Source: Hyphomicrobiaceae bacterium (GTDB lineage: Bacteria; Pseudomonadota; Alphaproteobacteria; Rhizobiales; Hyphomicrobiaceae). Taken from it: a stretch of 55,901 nucleotides of DNA. The translations under genes were made by a program, and so were the position numbers. Under the pieces are notes generated by a model. That model worked only from the letters and a program-made list of their open reading frames with translations. It had not been told where the DNA came from and ran no database searches. This document shows positions 26,546 through 34,366 of this stretch, piece after piece. Location: positions 1 to 55,901 of the forward strand of contig JALHMC010000021.1 in NCBI GenBank assembly GCA_022844225.1, written 5' to 3'. The first letter of the stretch is position 1, and each line of letters opens with the position of its first letter.

Positions 26546-27442
26546 TTATGACAAAGTAAGGTGCACGAAAGCGAGAATGCGTTCTGTAGCTGCCCGCTTG
26601 TTGGCCTCCGACTTGGCTTCCCGAGTGACGAAGCCTTCCACTTCGCCCGGAAAGAGCGCGACTTCCATCGAGCCACCGCGCGACCGGTAAAGCTCGGCGA
26701 ATCGCTCGAGATGAGGGCGCGGGTGCATTTTGTCGGCATCCCCCTGAACGTAGAGAACGGGCGGCATCTCCACGGCCTCACCCCTGGCAAGGATCTCGGG
26801 CGGACTGCCTTCCTCCATCGCGGCCTCGGTACCCCAGTACTTGTCGTGGCTTGGGATGACGTTGTTGATGTTGGCGGGATAATCCCCACCCTTCGCAATC
26901 AGCTCCTTGCCATACCGATAGCGGCCAATCGGATCGATCACGGGCCACAGCAGGACGACACACTGAACGCGTGCATCGCCGGCGGGAACCGAGGTGCTGG
27001 ACACCGCGCCATACCGCGCATCGCGCGGTCGCATGGCGGCCAGCATGCCTTGATGTCCGCCAGACGAGATTCCGATGTAGCCGATCTTGTCGGGCTTCGC
27101 CTTTAGCGTGGCCGCGTTAGCCCGGACCCATCGCACCGCGTAGTTGATATCCGCGATAGAGCCTGGGTAGGCTGCATCGGGCGGCATACGGAAGTCGAGG
27201 GCGACGACGAGAACTCCCGTGCGCGCCAGTGCCTCGCAAATCACCTTGTCGTTCGTACGATCCTGGTTGCACCACGCACCCCCGTGGAGGTCGATCATCA
27301 CCGGGAAGGGGCCTGCGCCTTTCGGCCTGTAAAGCCGCGCCAAGTAGGCCTTGTCGCCGTGGGTCAGATACGTCACGTCCTCCACGTCGATGTCGTAGGC
27401 TCGAAGCGCAGTTCCTGCGCTCACGTGGGCAGCAGCCGTCAT
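26546..27442 (-). CDS. Alpha/beta hydrolase (esterase/lipase family)
   Basis: A 298-residue hydrolase of the HSL/esterase-lipase type. The oxyanion-hole motif is DLHGGAW; the nucleophile elbow is GISSGG, and the Asp and His of the triad are likely in QGDADKMHPRPH near residues 230-245. The start at 27442 follows a strong AGAGGAGG, while the frame is open a further 21 codons upstream. There is no signal peptide, so it is cytoplasmic. The kynurenine-formamidase-like and arylesterase branches share this pattern; the substrate is not known. It leads the two-gene unit with the cupin at 26069. Confidence 0.88.
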   Translation of the reverse strand: MTAAAHVSAGTALRAYDIDVEDVTYLTHGDKAYLARLYRPKGAGPFPVMIDLHGGAWCNQDRTNDKVICEALARTGVLVVALDFRMPPDAAYPGSIADINYAVRWVRANAATLKAKPDKIGYIGISSGGHQGMLAAMRPRDARYGAVSSTSVPAGDARVQCVVLLWPVIDPIGRYRYGKELIAKGGDYPANINNVIPSHDKYWGTEAAMEEGSPPEILARGEAVEMPPVLYVQGDADKMHPRPHLERFAELYRSRGGSMEVALFPGEVEGFVTREAKSEANKRAATERILAFVHLTLS

Positions 27443-27623
27443 GGCAGGCCTCCTCTTTCGGATCGTCGCTGCGGCAGACTGGCACGCTCCAGGCCGTGCG
27501 AACAAGGGTCCCCGCCGTCTGCGCCCTCACGGTCGCCAAATCAATTGACCCCGCCCTACTCTTCACTCATCTTCGCGACAGATCCCCACCGAACTCAGAG
27601 CCAAATCGGACGCCAGCACGCGC

Positions 27624-28331
27624 ATGCCTACGGTCGCTGAGAAGATAACCATCCCGTCGCCGCCCGAAGAGGTGTGGCCGCTCCTGACCGATCCGGCGCT
27701 AGTCGCGTCGTGTATTCCGGGTGCCACACTCGCTCCCGATCAGTCCGGCGGCGATGTTTGGAAGGGCTCCATCCGCGTCAAGTTCGGGCCAACCGTGGCG
27801 GTATTCCGCGGTGAGGCCACTCTGTCCTACGATAACGACAAGCGACGCTGTACGATCGAGGGACGCGGCATCGACCAGCGGGGCGCATCCCGCGCCCTGG
27901 CAAGCGGTGCCGTCTCTGCTAGCGGCACGACCGAGACCGAGCTTGCCGTCGAAGGCGAGTACACCGTCACAGGCCCGCTCGAGACCTTTGCCAATGCCGG
28001 CGGCGTCCATGTCGCCCGTGCACTGCTCGCCGAGTTCGCGAAGAATATGGGGGCCCTGGTTGCCGAGCGCCGGAACGCGGCGCCCGCTTCACCGGTCCCG
28101 CCCGCAGCAACAATCCCGGCAAGCACAGTCGCGAACATGCCCGCGGGCGGCCCCTCGGTGGCAGCTGCGGAAGCCAACGCGGGAATTGCCGCACACGGCA
28201 CGCCTGGCCGGTCGCCCGAGCCGACTGAGCCTTCGCAGCCGCCGCGAGCAGCCGCCGAACTCAACGCCTTCGCCCTCCTTTGGGCGGTCCTCAAATCCTG
28301 GCTATCGAGCCTCTTCGGAAAACGGAGCTGA
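27624..28331 (+). CDS. CoxG-like SRPBCC protein with C-terminal membrane anchor
   Basis: Residues 1-145 form an SRPBCC-fold domain with the CoxG pattern (ITIPSPPEEVWPLLTDPALVASCIPGA, then VKFGPTVAVFRGEATLSYD and a final ANAGGVHVARALLAEFAKNM helix). An Ala/Pro-rich linker of about 70 residues follows, ending in a hydrophobic C-terminal helix, ALLWAVLKSWLSSLFG. CoxG proteins bring aerobic CO dehydrogenase or related molybdenum hydroxylases to the membrane and may bind a quinone-like ligand. No cox or molybdenum hydroxylase genes are in this window. The next gene, a TPP enzyme, starts five bases after its stop, so the two are cotranscribed. Confidence 0.85.
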   Translation: MPTVAEKITIPSPPEEVWPLLTDPALVASCIPGATLAPDQSGGDVWKGSIRVKFGPTVAVFRGEATLSYDNDKRRCTIEGRGIDQRGASRALASGAVSASGTTETELAVEGEYTVTGPLETFANAGGVHVARALLAEFAKNMGALVAERRNAAPASPVPPAATIPASTVANMPAGGPSVAAAEANAGIAAHGTPGRSPEPTEPSQPPRAAAELNAFALLWAVLKSWLSSLFGKRS

Positions 28332-28336
28332 CACCA

Positions 28337-30001
28337 ATGAGCAAGCTCAAGACGCAAGACATGCTGGCCCTGGCCTTCGAGGCCGAGGGCGTGGACCACC
28401 TTTTCACCCTGATGGGTGATGCCAACATGTACTGGTCGACGTCCATGGCGCAGCGACCGGGCATGCACGTCATCCACGCTCGGCACGAGAGCTGCGCCGT
28501 CTCCATGGCCGACGGCTATGCTCGCGCTACCGGCAAGGTCGGTGTCGCCTCGACCACCTGCGGTCCCGGCTTCACGCAGATCATGACGTCGCTGGTGATG
28601 GCGGCCAAAGCCAACACCCCGCTCGTCGTCTTTGCCGGTGACAGCCCGATCGCCGCCGCGTGGTATCTCCAGCAGATCGATATGGGCCCGCTCACCCTCG
28701 GTACGGGCGCAGCCTATGTCCCCGTCCGCCACATCGATCGCCTGCTCGACAACGTCCGCGAGGCGTTCCAGATCGCGCAGGTCGAGCGCCGTCCCGTCGT
28801 TCTCTCCGTGCCGATGGACATGCAGAAACTGGCTTGGCCGCACCTGACCGACTACACGCCGTCCACCGATCTGGTGCCAGTCGCCCAGCGCCCGATCCCC
28901 GACCCCGTTCTCGTCGACCGGATCTGCGACATGATCGCGGAGGCGGAGCGGCCCGTGATTCTCGGAGGCAAGGGGTGCGTTCGGTCTGGTGCTCGGGAGT
29001 CTCTGGAGGCGCTGGCCGAACGGTCGGGAGCCCTCGTCGCAACTTCCCTGCTCGCCAAGGGGCTGTTTGACGGGAACCCTTGGTCGATGGACATCGCCGG
29101 CGCCTATGCCAGCGACTGGGCCCGCGAACGCTACGCGGAAGCCGACCTCGTCATCGGCTTCGGTCTTGGCCTCGGCCACTACACCACCGAGAGCGGCTAT
29201 CTCTTCCCCGGCGCCCGCGTCGTCCAGGTGGATACCAATCCACGCGGGCTCTGGCAGGGCCTGCGCACAGCGGATCTTCACGTCCGGGCCGACGCGCGCG
29301 CTGCGGCCGAGACCATTCTCAACCGGCTGGAGCAGCGCAATATCAAAGTGAGCGGCTTCCGGACGCCGGAGATCAAGGCGGGCATTGCAGCCGATCATCC
29401 GGACACCAAGCCCTATTCAGTGCAGGCGGGCACCGTCGATCCCCGCCGCGCCATCGAAGAGTTGGATCGTACCATTCCGAAGGACTGGGACATCGTCGTC
29501 GGCGGCGGCCACTACTTCTCGATCGCGATGACTCATCTCAAAGGCAGGCCCGCGGACAAGTACCATGTGTTCGTCGACTTCGGCGCCATCGGTTCGGCTC
29601 TGCCTGCCGCAATCGGCATTGCTCAGGCGCGCGGCGACGGCAAAGTCTGCCTGATCGAAGGCGACGGCAGCATCATGATGCACTGCCAGGAACTCGACAC
29701 CATCAAGCGCCACGGCGTTCGGATGCTCACTGCCATCATCAACGATGGCGGCTATGGCGCTGAATTCCACAAGTTCCGGGCCAACGGGGTGGACCCGGCC
29801 GGCGCCATTCACGGCCGCGGGGATATCGCGGGCGTGGCTCGCGGCTTCGGTTTGCAGGGCGCGAGCGTAAACAGCCTCGGCAAAATGGACGGGCTCTTCA
29901 AGGAGCATCAGGGCTCGAACACGGCGACCCTGTGGGACGTCCACACGGACGACCTCATCCCATCGCGCGCCTACCGCCGCATCCACTTCGGCGAGGCGTG
30001 A
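28337..30001 (+). CDS. Thiamine pyrophosphate-dependent enzyme (acetolactate synthase family)
   Basis: A 554-residue TPP enzyme with the three domains of the acetolactate synthase/decarboxylase family. The N-terminal Pyr domain has Glu51 in HARHESCAVSMADGYAR, the residue that activates the cofactor. The central domain follows (PVILGGKGC, ADLVIGFGLGLG). The C-terminal PP domain has the Mg and TPP motif GDGSIMMHCQE to NDGGYG. Known relatives are acetolactate synthase, oxalyl-CoA decarboxylase, benzoylformate decarboxylase and sulfo-acid lyases; the sequence does not decide. The start is ATG 28337, where the family homology begins. The preceding CoxG-like gene ends five bases before it, and the following gene overlaps its stop. 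Confidence 0.9.
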   Translation: MSKLKTQDMLALAFEAEGVDHLFTLMGDANMYWSTSMAQRPGMHVIHARHESCAVSMADGYARATGKVGVASTTCGPGFTQIMTSLVMAAKANTPLVVFAGDSPIAAAWYLQQIDMGPLTLGTGAAYVPVRHIDRLLDNVREAFQIAQVERRPVVLSVPMDMQKLAWPHLTDYTPSTDLVPVAQRPIPDPVLVDRICDMIAEAERPVILGGKGCVRSGARESLEALAERSGALVATSLLAKGLFDGNPWSMDIAGAYASDWARERYAEADLVIGFGLGLGHYTTESGYLFPGARVVQVDTNPRGLWQGLRTADLHVRADARAAAETILNRLEQRNIKVSGFRTPEIKAGIAADHPDTKPYSVQAGTVDPRRAIEELDRTIPKDWDIVVGGGHYFSIAMTHLKGRPADKYHVFVDFGAIGSALPAAIGIAQARGDGKVCLIEGDGSIMMHCQELDTIKRHGVRMLTAIINDGGYGAEFHKFRANGVDPAGAIHGRGDIAGVARGFGLQGASVNSLGKMDGLFKEHQGSNTATLWDVHTDDLIPSRAYRRIHFGEA

Positions 30002-30366
30002 TCCCGACAGGGCACGCATCGCGAGAGTTCAGCCTTGTTGCGGCGGCCGCACGGCCCTCGCCCCCCAGCCGGCGCCTGATCGCTTGGGTGCTGGCAGCCT
30101 CCACAATCGGAGTTATGCCAGCCTTCGCGCAGGGCCGTCTGCTGGAAAGATGCGCGCGAGGGCAACTCGAAGTGTGCTTTGCGGTTCTGGCGCGCCCTCG
30201 GCTGGACGCGGGTCGCCGGGCCGCTATCGAGTTACATCTCGCCGAGATCGACAAGCTCGCCGTTGCCTGCAATGGCGGCGGCAAGGCGGCCTGCGCAGAG
30301 CTGGCCAACCGTTATCCGGACCTGCCTGCCGATCTCGCTCCCCGCCCCCTTCAGACGGATCGCTGA
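29998..30366 (+). CDS. Small secreted cysteine-containing protein, unknown function
   Basis: I do not recognise this protein. It has 122 residues and begins at a GTG that shares four bases (GTGA) with the stop of the TPP enzyme, so translation should be coupled. Residues 25-48 form a signal-peptide-like stretch, RRLIAWVLAASTIGVMPAFAQG, with a likely cleavage after AFAQ. The mature part has four cysteines (RCARGQLEVCFAV, VACNGGGKAACAELA) and could form two disulfides or a Sel1-like helical pair. Its place in the operon suggests a periplasmic partner of the CoxG/TPP module. GGCGAGG lies just before the GTG. Confidence 0.62.
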   Translation: MIPTGHASREFSLVAAAARPSPPSRRLIAWVLAASTIGVMPAFAQGRLLERCARGQLEVCFAVLARPRLDAGRRAAIELHLAEIDKLAVACNGGGKAACAELANRYPDLPADLAPRPLQTDR

Positions 30367-30442
30367 CACGGAAAACGAGCCCAGCAACCGCAGGGCCCCC
30401 ATTCCGCCGTACCAGCTCCGCAGATCGGCGACCCGACCGGGG

Positions 30443-30679
30443 TCACATCCCGAAGCGGAGGCCGATCTGGCGCTCCACCTCGTCGGTGATGACTCCGCCG
30501 TTGGCAGAGATATAGCGTGCCACCTCGGCCTCGACCCTCCGGCGCTGGGCGGCATGAATTTTCGCGCCAATCCGCTCGAGGAAATCGCCGAGTGACAAAT
30601 TGGGCAGTGACGCAGGCTTCGACAGCGCAGGCGAATCGACCGAATAGCCTGCGACGAGGCTAAGGTTGAGATTGGACAT
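30443..30679 (-). CDS. Small hypothetical protein
   Basis: A 78-residue soluble protein that I do not recognise. It is supported by AGGAG placed seven bases before the ATG. The first 30 residues are Ser/Leu-rich. The rest is a likely helical pair (LGDFLERIGAKIHAAQRRRVEAEVARYI, then VITDEVERQIGLRFGM). There are no cysteines, signal peptide or membrane helix. Convergent with the small secreted gene at 29998. Confidence 0.55.
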   Translation of the reverse strand: MSNLNLSLVAGYSVDSPALSKPASLPNLSLGDFLERIGAKIHAAQRRRVEAEVARYISANGGVITDEVERQIGLRFGM

Positions 30680-30849
30680 GATCAGCTCCTGAACGTTTGT
30701 TCTTTTTTGGAGCCCTGTCCCAGGGTGTTTCCGCTCATGCAGCCGGCTTATCGCCGACCTTCTTAGTCTTGATGACTATGTGAGAGCCGACAGGGTGCGG
30801 ACCAGACACACGGATGCATTGCTGCAATGCAATACTAACCGCACGGCGT

Positions 30850-31596
30850 TTACCCGGCGGCCAGCAACCATAGGCCCCGCGCCAGGAACGTGGCGGCGAC
30901 GGCATGCACGATCCGCCGGCTCCACATGCGGAAATCAGCGTCGGTCATGCGCTCGAGAACCAGTGCCGCCAGTGACGTCCCGGTGAACGCCAATGCCAGC
31001 CCCAGGGCGATGGCCCAGATGGGAACGTCGCCGCTGAAACTCGTCGCGAGTGAGCCGAAGTAGAGCACCCTGAATAGATGCGCCGTGGTCTGGCAGACGG
31101 CCTTTGTGCCAACGATCCCCTTCCGGTCGATCTGGCTTCTCTGGAAGAACATATCCAGGATATGCCCTGCTGCTCCCGCCAGAAGTTGCAGCACCATGAT
31201 GACGACACCGCAGATGTAGGGACCCCATGGGCGCGTGATGTCTGGCCACATGTGGCGAGGAAGCAGCTCGGCGGCAAACGGCAATACGCCGAGACCGATG
31301 TAGACCACCGCCTTGTCCGGTACGAACGCCACCAGCCGCATGACGAGAAACGATGCCGTCGCTCCGATCAAATAGCGGCCGACGAGATCCCAACGTACAT
31401 GCGCCCGCCACAGCAGCGCGCGCCAGCCGTTGGCGCCCATTTGGATGACCCCAAACAGGATCATGGCCGGGACGACGTCCATGAACAGGAGCAGCACGCC
31501 GAGCAGGATGAGGCCGCCGGCCATCCCGAAGATCCCCGAGATGAACGACGTACCAAGAATGGTCATGCCCACGACGGCAAGCGCGGCAGGTGTCAT
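30850..31596 (-). CDS. TSUP family transporter (TauE/SafE type)
   Basis: A 248-residue integral membrane protein with about eight helices, of the TSUP family that exports or imports sulfur-containing organic anions and other small acids. The N-terminal half has the recognisable ILGTSFISGIFGMAGGLILLGVLLLFM segment, and the C-terminal half carries the second repeat with FLARGLWLL near the end. The substrate is not inferable. It starts 41 bases downstream of the LLM gene on the same strand and could share its transcript. Confidence 0.85.
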   Translation of the reverse strand: MTPAALAVVGMTILGTSFISGIFGMAGGLILLGVLLLFMDVVPAMILFGVIQMGANGWRALLWRAHVRWDLVGRYLIGATASFLVMRLVAFVPDKAVVYIGLGVLPFAAELLPRHMWPDITRPWGPYICGVVIMVLQLLAGAAGHILDMFFQRSQIDRKGIVGTKAVCQTTAHLFRVLYFGSLATSFSGDVPIWAIALGLALAFTGTSLAALVLERMTDADFRMWSRRIVHAVAATFLARGLWLLAAG

Positions 31597-31637
31597 GGGC
31601 GGCTAATCCTGAAGGCCGAGGGTTGCGGCACCGGCGG

Positions 31638-32663
31638 TCAGCGGAACGCCGGCATGACCTCCTCGGCGAAGAGCTTCATGGACCGCTGCACCTGATCCTC
31701 CGAAAGGTCGCCGAACCAGAAGCTCGCGTTGAAATGGTCGATCTTCATCGCATCCTTGACCGCCTTGAGGCGTTCGATGCAGGTCTTGGGCGTACCCATG
31801 ATGAAATAGCGCTCGAGCAATTCGCGCGTGTCGGGCTCCTTCTCGAACGGCACTGCTATGGCCCGTCCGCCCTCGACGCGCTCGAGCCCCTGGCGCAAGC
31901 TCAGCGTCACGCGCATGTTCCAGCGCGCTTGCTCTACGATGGCCGGCAGCTCGCTCTCGTCACGGGTCACATAAACGGGCCGTTGCGTCGAGACGCGAAT
32001 GCGCTGGCGCATGGCCGGATCGATCGGCATGGCATCGAGGCCTTGGCGGAACTCACGTAGCCGCTCGATCGGCACGCCGAATCCACCGGAGACGATGTTG
32101 AAGCCCCGCCTTGCGGTGGCAGTAATCGATTCCTGGCTTTGGCCCACGATCCAAAGGGGCGGGTGCGGCTTCTGAACCGGCGTCGGGAAGATGCTCGTCT
32201 CGCCGAAGCGATAGTGCTTGCCGTCGTAGGAGAATGGCTTGCCCTCGAACGCCTTGAGCAGAATGTCCAAGCCCTCTTCGAAGCGCTCGCGGCTGTCGCC
32301 GAGCGAGAGGCCGAGACGCTCGAACTCGTAGGGCTGGTAACCGCGCCCAAGCCCGATGTCGAGGCGGCCACCCGTGAGGATGTCGGCCGTTGCAATGTCC
32401 TCGGCAACGATGAGCGGGTGGTGCAGCGGCAGCACAATGACGGCGGTACCGACGCGGATCCGCTCGGTTCGGCTGGCGATGTGGGTCGCCACCAGCAGCG
32501 GCCGAGACAGATATCCGTAAGTCGAGAAGTGGTGCTCAGCGCACCAGATGCTCTCGAAGCCGAGCTTGTCGGCCGATTGGGCGATGCGAATTCCGCGGTT
32601 GAAGATCTCCTCGCTACTACGGGCCGAGGGCGACTGAAGGAGAAGGAACGTCCCGAATTTCAT
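31638..32663 (-). CDS. LLM class flavin-dependent oxidoreductase (luciferase-like)
   Basis: A second flavin-dependent monooxygenase, of the bacterial luciferase/alkanal branch and only distantly like the SsuD-type protein at 12915. The 341-residue barrel begins MKFGTFLLLQ, and shows the AEHHFSTYGYLSRPLLVATHIASRTERIRVGTAVIVLPLHHPL stretch, then ILTGGRLDIGLGRGYQPYEF, which positions FMN. It needs a reductase for FMNH2, and none is adjacent. The gene precedes TSUP on the same strand by 41 bases. With the HpcH aldolase upstream it may form an oxidation-then-cleavage route, but this is inference. Confidence 0.9.
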   Translation of the reverse strand: MKFGTFLLLQSPSARSSEEIFNRGIRIAQSADKLGFESIWCAEHHFSTYGYLSRPLLVATHIASRTERIRVGTAVIVLPLHHPLIVAEDIATADILTGGRLDIGLGRGYQPYEFERLGLSLGDSRERFEEGLDILLKAFEGKPFSYDGKHYRFGETSIFPTPVQKPHPPLWIVGQSQESITATARRGFNIVSGGFGVPIERLREFRQGLDAMPIDPAMRQRIRVSTQRPVYVTRDESELPAIVEQARWNMRVTLSLRQGLERVEGGRAIAVPFEKEPDTRELLERYFIMGTPKTCIERLKAVKDAMKIDHFNASFWFGDLSEDQVQRSMKLFAEEVMPAFR

Positions 32664-32807
32664 GGTGACCTGTCAGTTGTGGTTGAGCGCGTGAACACCG
32701 AAATCGACAGTACAAGTCAGCGCTCTCGTGGGCGAGATCCGGGGCTGATCGGATTTTTCGATTGGCCGCCGGTACAGAACCGATCGACCGTCACAGCGCG
32801 TCGAGCA

Positions 32808-33605
32808 TTACGCCTTTAACGCCCGCAAATGCCTCTCGCGCGCGCTCGCCGCCTGCATCAGGAACGGCATATCGTTGCCAGCGAGCACCATCTTGACACC
32901 CATGCCGATGTACTTCGTCAGGCCTTCGTCCGTGTAGACACCGCCCATTCCCGCCCACTTGCCATGCTTCTTGCACGCATCGACAACCGTCTGGTACGCG
33001 GCCACGACCGTCTCGTGCATCAATTGGCCGGGAAGGCCCATCTCCAGAGTAAGGTCGCTCGTGCCGATCAGCAGGACGTCGACACCGGGCACGGCCGCGA
33101 TCGCGTCCGCATTCTTGATGGCCAAGGGCGATTCGAGCATCACCACGACGAGAAGATTATCGTTGACGATCTTCGTCGACTTATCCGGCGGCATCTGCGC
33201 GAAGCCGAGTTGCGGCATCGTCCCACCGATGGAGCGGTGACCGACGGGAGGATAGCGCAGGCGATCGGCGATGGCCTTGGCCTCCTCGGGCGTGTCGACA
33301 TGGGGCATCACGATGCCGTAAGCGCCACCGTCGAGTACGCGCGTCGCCATGTCGAGCTGGCCCTGGGGCACCCGTACAATCGGGGAGATCCCGGCGGCGT
33401 TGGCCGTGACGGAGATCTGCACCGCCATATCCAGCGTCATCGAATTGTGCTCGCAATCGATGAACAGCCAGTCGTAGCCACAGGTCTTCATGGCTGGTGC
33501 GATGTCGACCGTCCGAGCTTGACGCAAGCCGACGCCAATGGCGAGCTCGCCCTTTTTCAGCTTCTCGCGTGCCGGATTGAGTCCGACCGCTGCTGCGTCT
33601 GCCAT
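32808..33605 (-). CDS. HpcH/HpaI-type class II aldolase
   Basis: A 265-residue metal-dependent aldolase that makes or cleaves hydroxy-oxo acids with pyruvate or glyoxylate as partner (2-oxo-hept-3-ene-dioate aldolase family). Visible motifs are IDCEHNSMTLD near residue 55, the GGAYGIVMPHVDTPEEAKA stretch, a pyruvate-binding Arg in VGHRSIGG, and a metal-binding pair, Glu in VMLESPLA and Asp in IGTSDLTLEMG. The start is 33605, marked by GAGGAGG upstream. The family is broad (4-hydroxy-2-oxovalerate, 2-keto-3-deoxy-rhamnonate and others), so the substrate is open. It is 144 bases upstream of the LLM gene. Confidence 0.9.
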   Translation of the reverse strand: MADAAAVGLNPAREKLKKGELAIGVGLRQARTVDIAPAMKTCGYDWLFIDCEHNSMTLDMAVQISVTANAAGISPIVRVPQGQLDMATRVLDGGAYGIVMPHVDTPEEAKAIADRLRYPPVGHRSIGGTMPQLGFAQMPPDKSTKIVNDNLLVVVMLESPLAIKNADAIAAVPGVDVLLIGTSDLTLEMGLPGQLMHETVVAAYQTVVDACKKHGKWAGMGGVYTDEGLTKYIGMGVKMVLAGNDMPFLMQAASARERHLRALKA

Positions 33606-33709
33606 TCGAAGTGCCTCCTCGCCGAGAAACGTGTTCGACCAGAGACTAGGGTGCCGGCGGTAGCAAACGCAACGCTCTCGTACCACTAGGTGCGACCAGA
33701 CATGACAAA

Positions 33710-33730
33710 GGCCGGGATGCGATCCCGGCC
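33710..33730 (-). terminator. Rho-independent terminator of greA
   Basis: On the minus strand GGCCGGGAT, three bases and ATCCCGGCC form a perfect nine-base stem followed by TTTGTCAT. It sits 26 bases after the greA stop, the right place for its terminator, although the T run is short. Confidence 0.7.
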
Positions 33731-33756
33731 CTGGCCCGCCCATGGCACAATCGACC

Positions 33757-34236
33757 TTACTTCCACTCGATCTTGAGAACCTCGTAGCTGCGGCTGCCCT
33801 TGGGTGTTGTGACGTCTGCCGTCTCGCCCTTGGCTTTACCGATCAGTGCCCGCGCGATCGGGCTCGATATCGAGATAAGGCCGTCCTTCACGTTGGCCTC
33901 GAGATCACCGACGATCTTGTACTTGACCTTGTCACCCGTATCTTCGTCCTCGAGATGGACGGTGGCTCCGAACTTGACGGTGGTACCCGACAACTTGGTC
34001 GTATCGACCACGTCGGCCCGGGACAGCTTGTCCTCAAGGTCGGCCACCTTGGCCTCGTTCATGCCCTGGGCTTCCTTCGCCGAATGGTATTCGGCGTTCT
34101 CCGACAAGTCCCCGTGAGCCCGTGCCTCGGAAATGGCCTGGATGATGCGCGGCCGCTCCTCGGCTTTCAGCCGATGCAATTCGGCCTCCAGCTTCTTGAA
34201 GCCTTCGACCGTCATCGGCACCTTTTCCATTGCCAT
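33757..34236 (-). CDS. greA: Transcription elongation factor GreA
   Basis: GreA rescues backtracked RNA polymerase by stimulating transcript cleavage. The 159-residue protein has an N-terminal coiled coil of two antiparallel helices ([19 protein letters not shown], then [29 protein letters not shown]) with the conserved acidic tip residues of DLSENAEY. The C-terminal FKBP-like domain ends [27 protein letters not shown]. The start is 34236, where the family begins; the frame is open further upstream. It lies 130 bases downstream of carB, a pairing seen in other alphaproteobacteria. Confidence 0.97.
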   Translation of the reverse strand: MAMEKVPMTVEGFKKLEAELHRLKAEERPRIIQAISEARAHGDLSENAEYHSAKEAQGMNEAKVADLEDKLSRADVVDTTKLSGTTVKFGATVHLEDEDTGDKVKYKIVGDLEANVKDGLISISSPIARALIGKAKGETADVTTPKGSRSYEVLKIEWK

Positions 34237-34366
34237 CTTCAATTCTCCACGTCGGCGCAGCCCTTGCGGTTGCGCCTTGATCATCAGTCTCACCCAGATG
34301 TCCGGATTTGACCAGCCCTTTGCCCAAACGAGCAAAGCGCGCGAATGCAAACAGGAGGATCCCTGC

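Noticed and set aside
27827..29398. A 523-codon minus-strand frame opposite the CoxG-like and TPP genes
   Set aside because: High-GC shadow. The plus strand encodes intact TPP motifs, and the minus frame has no recognisable fold.
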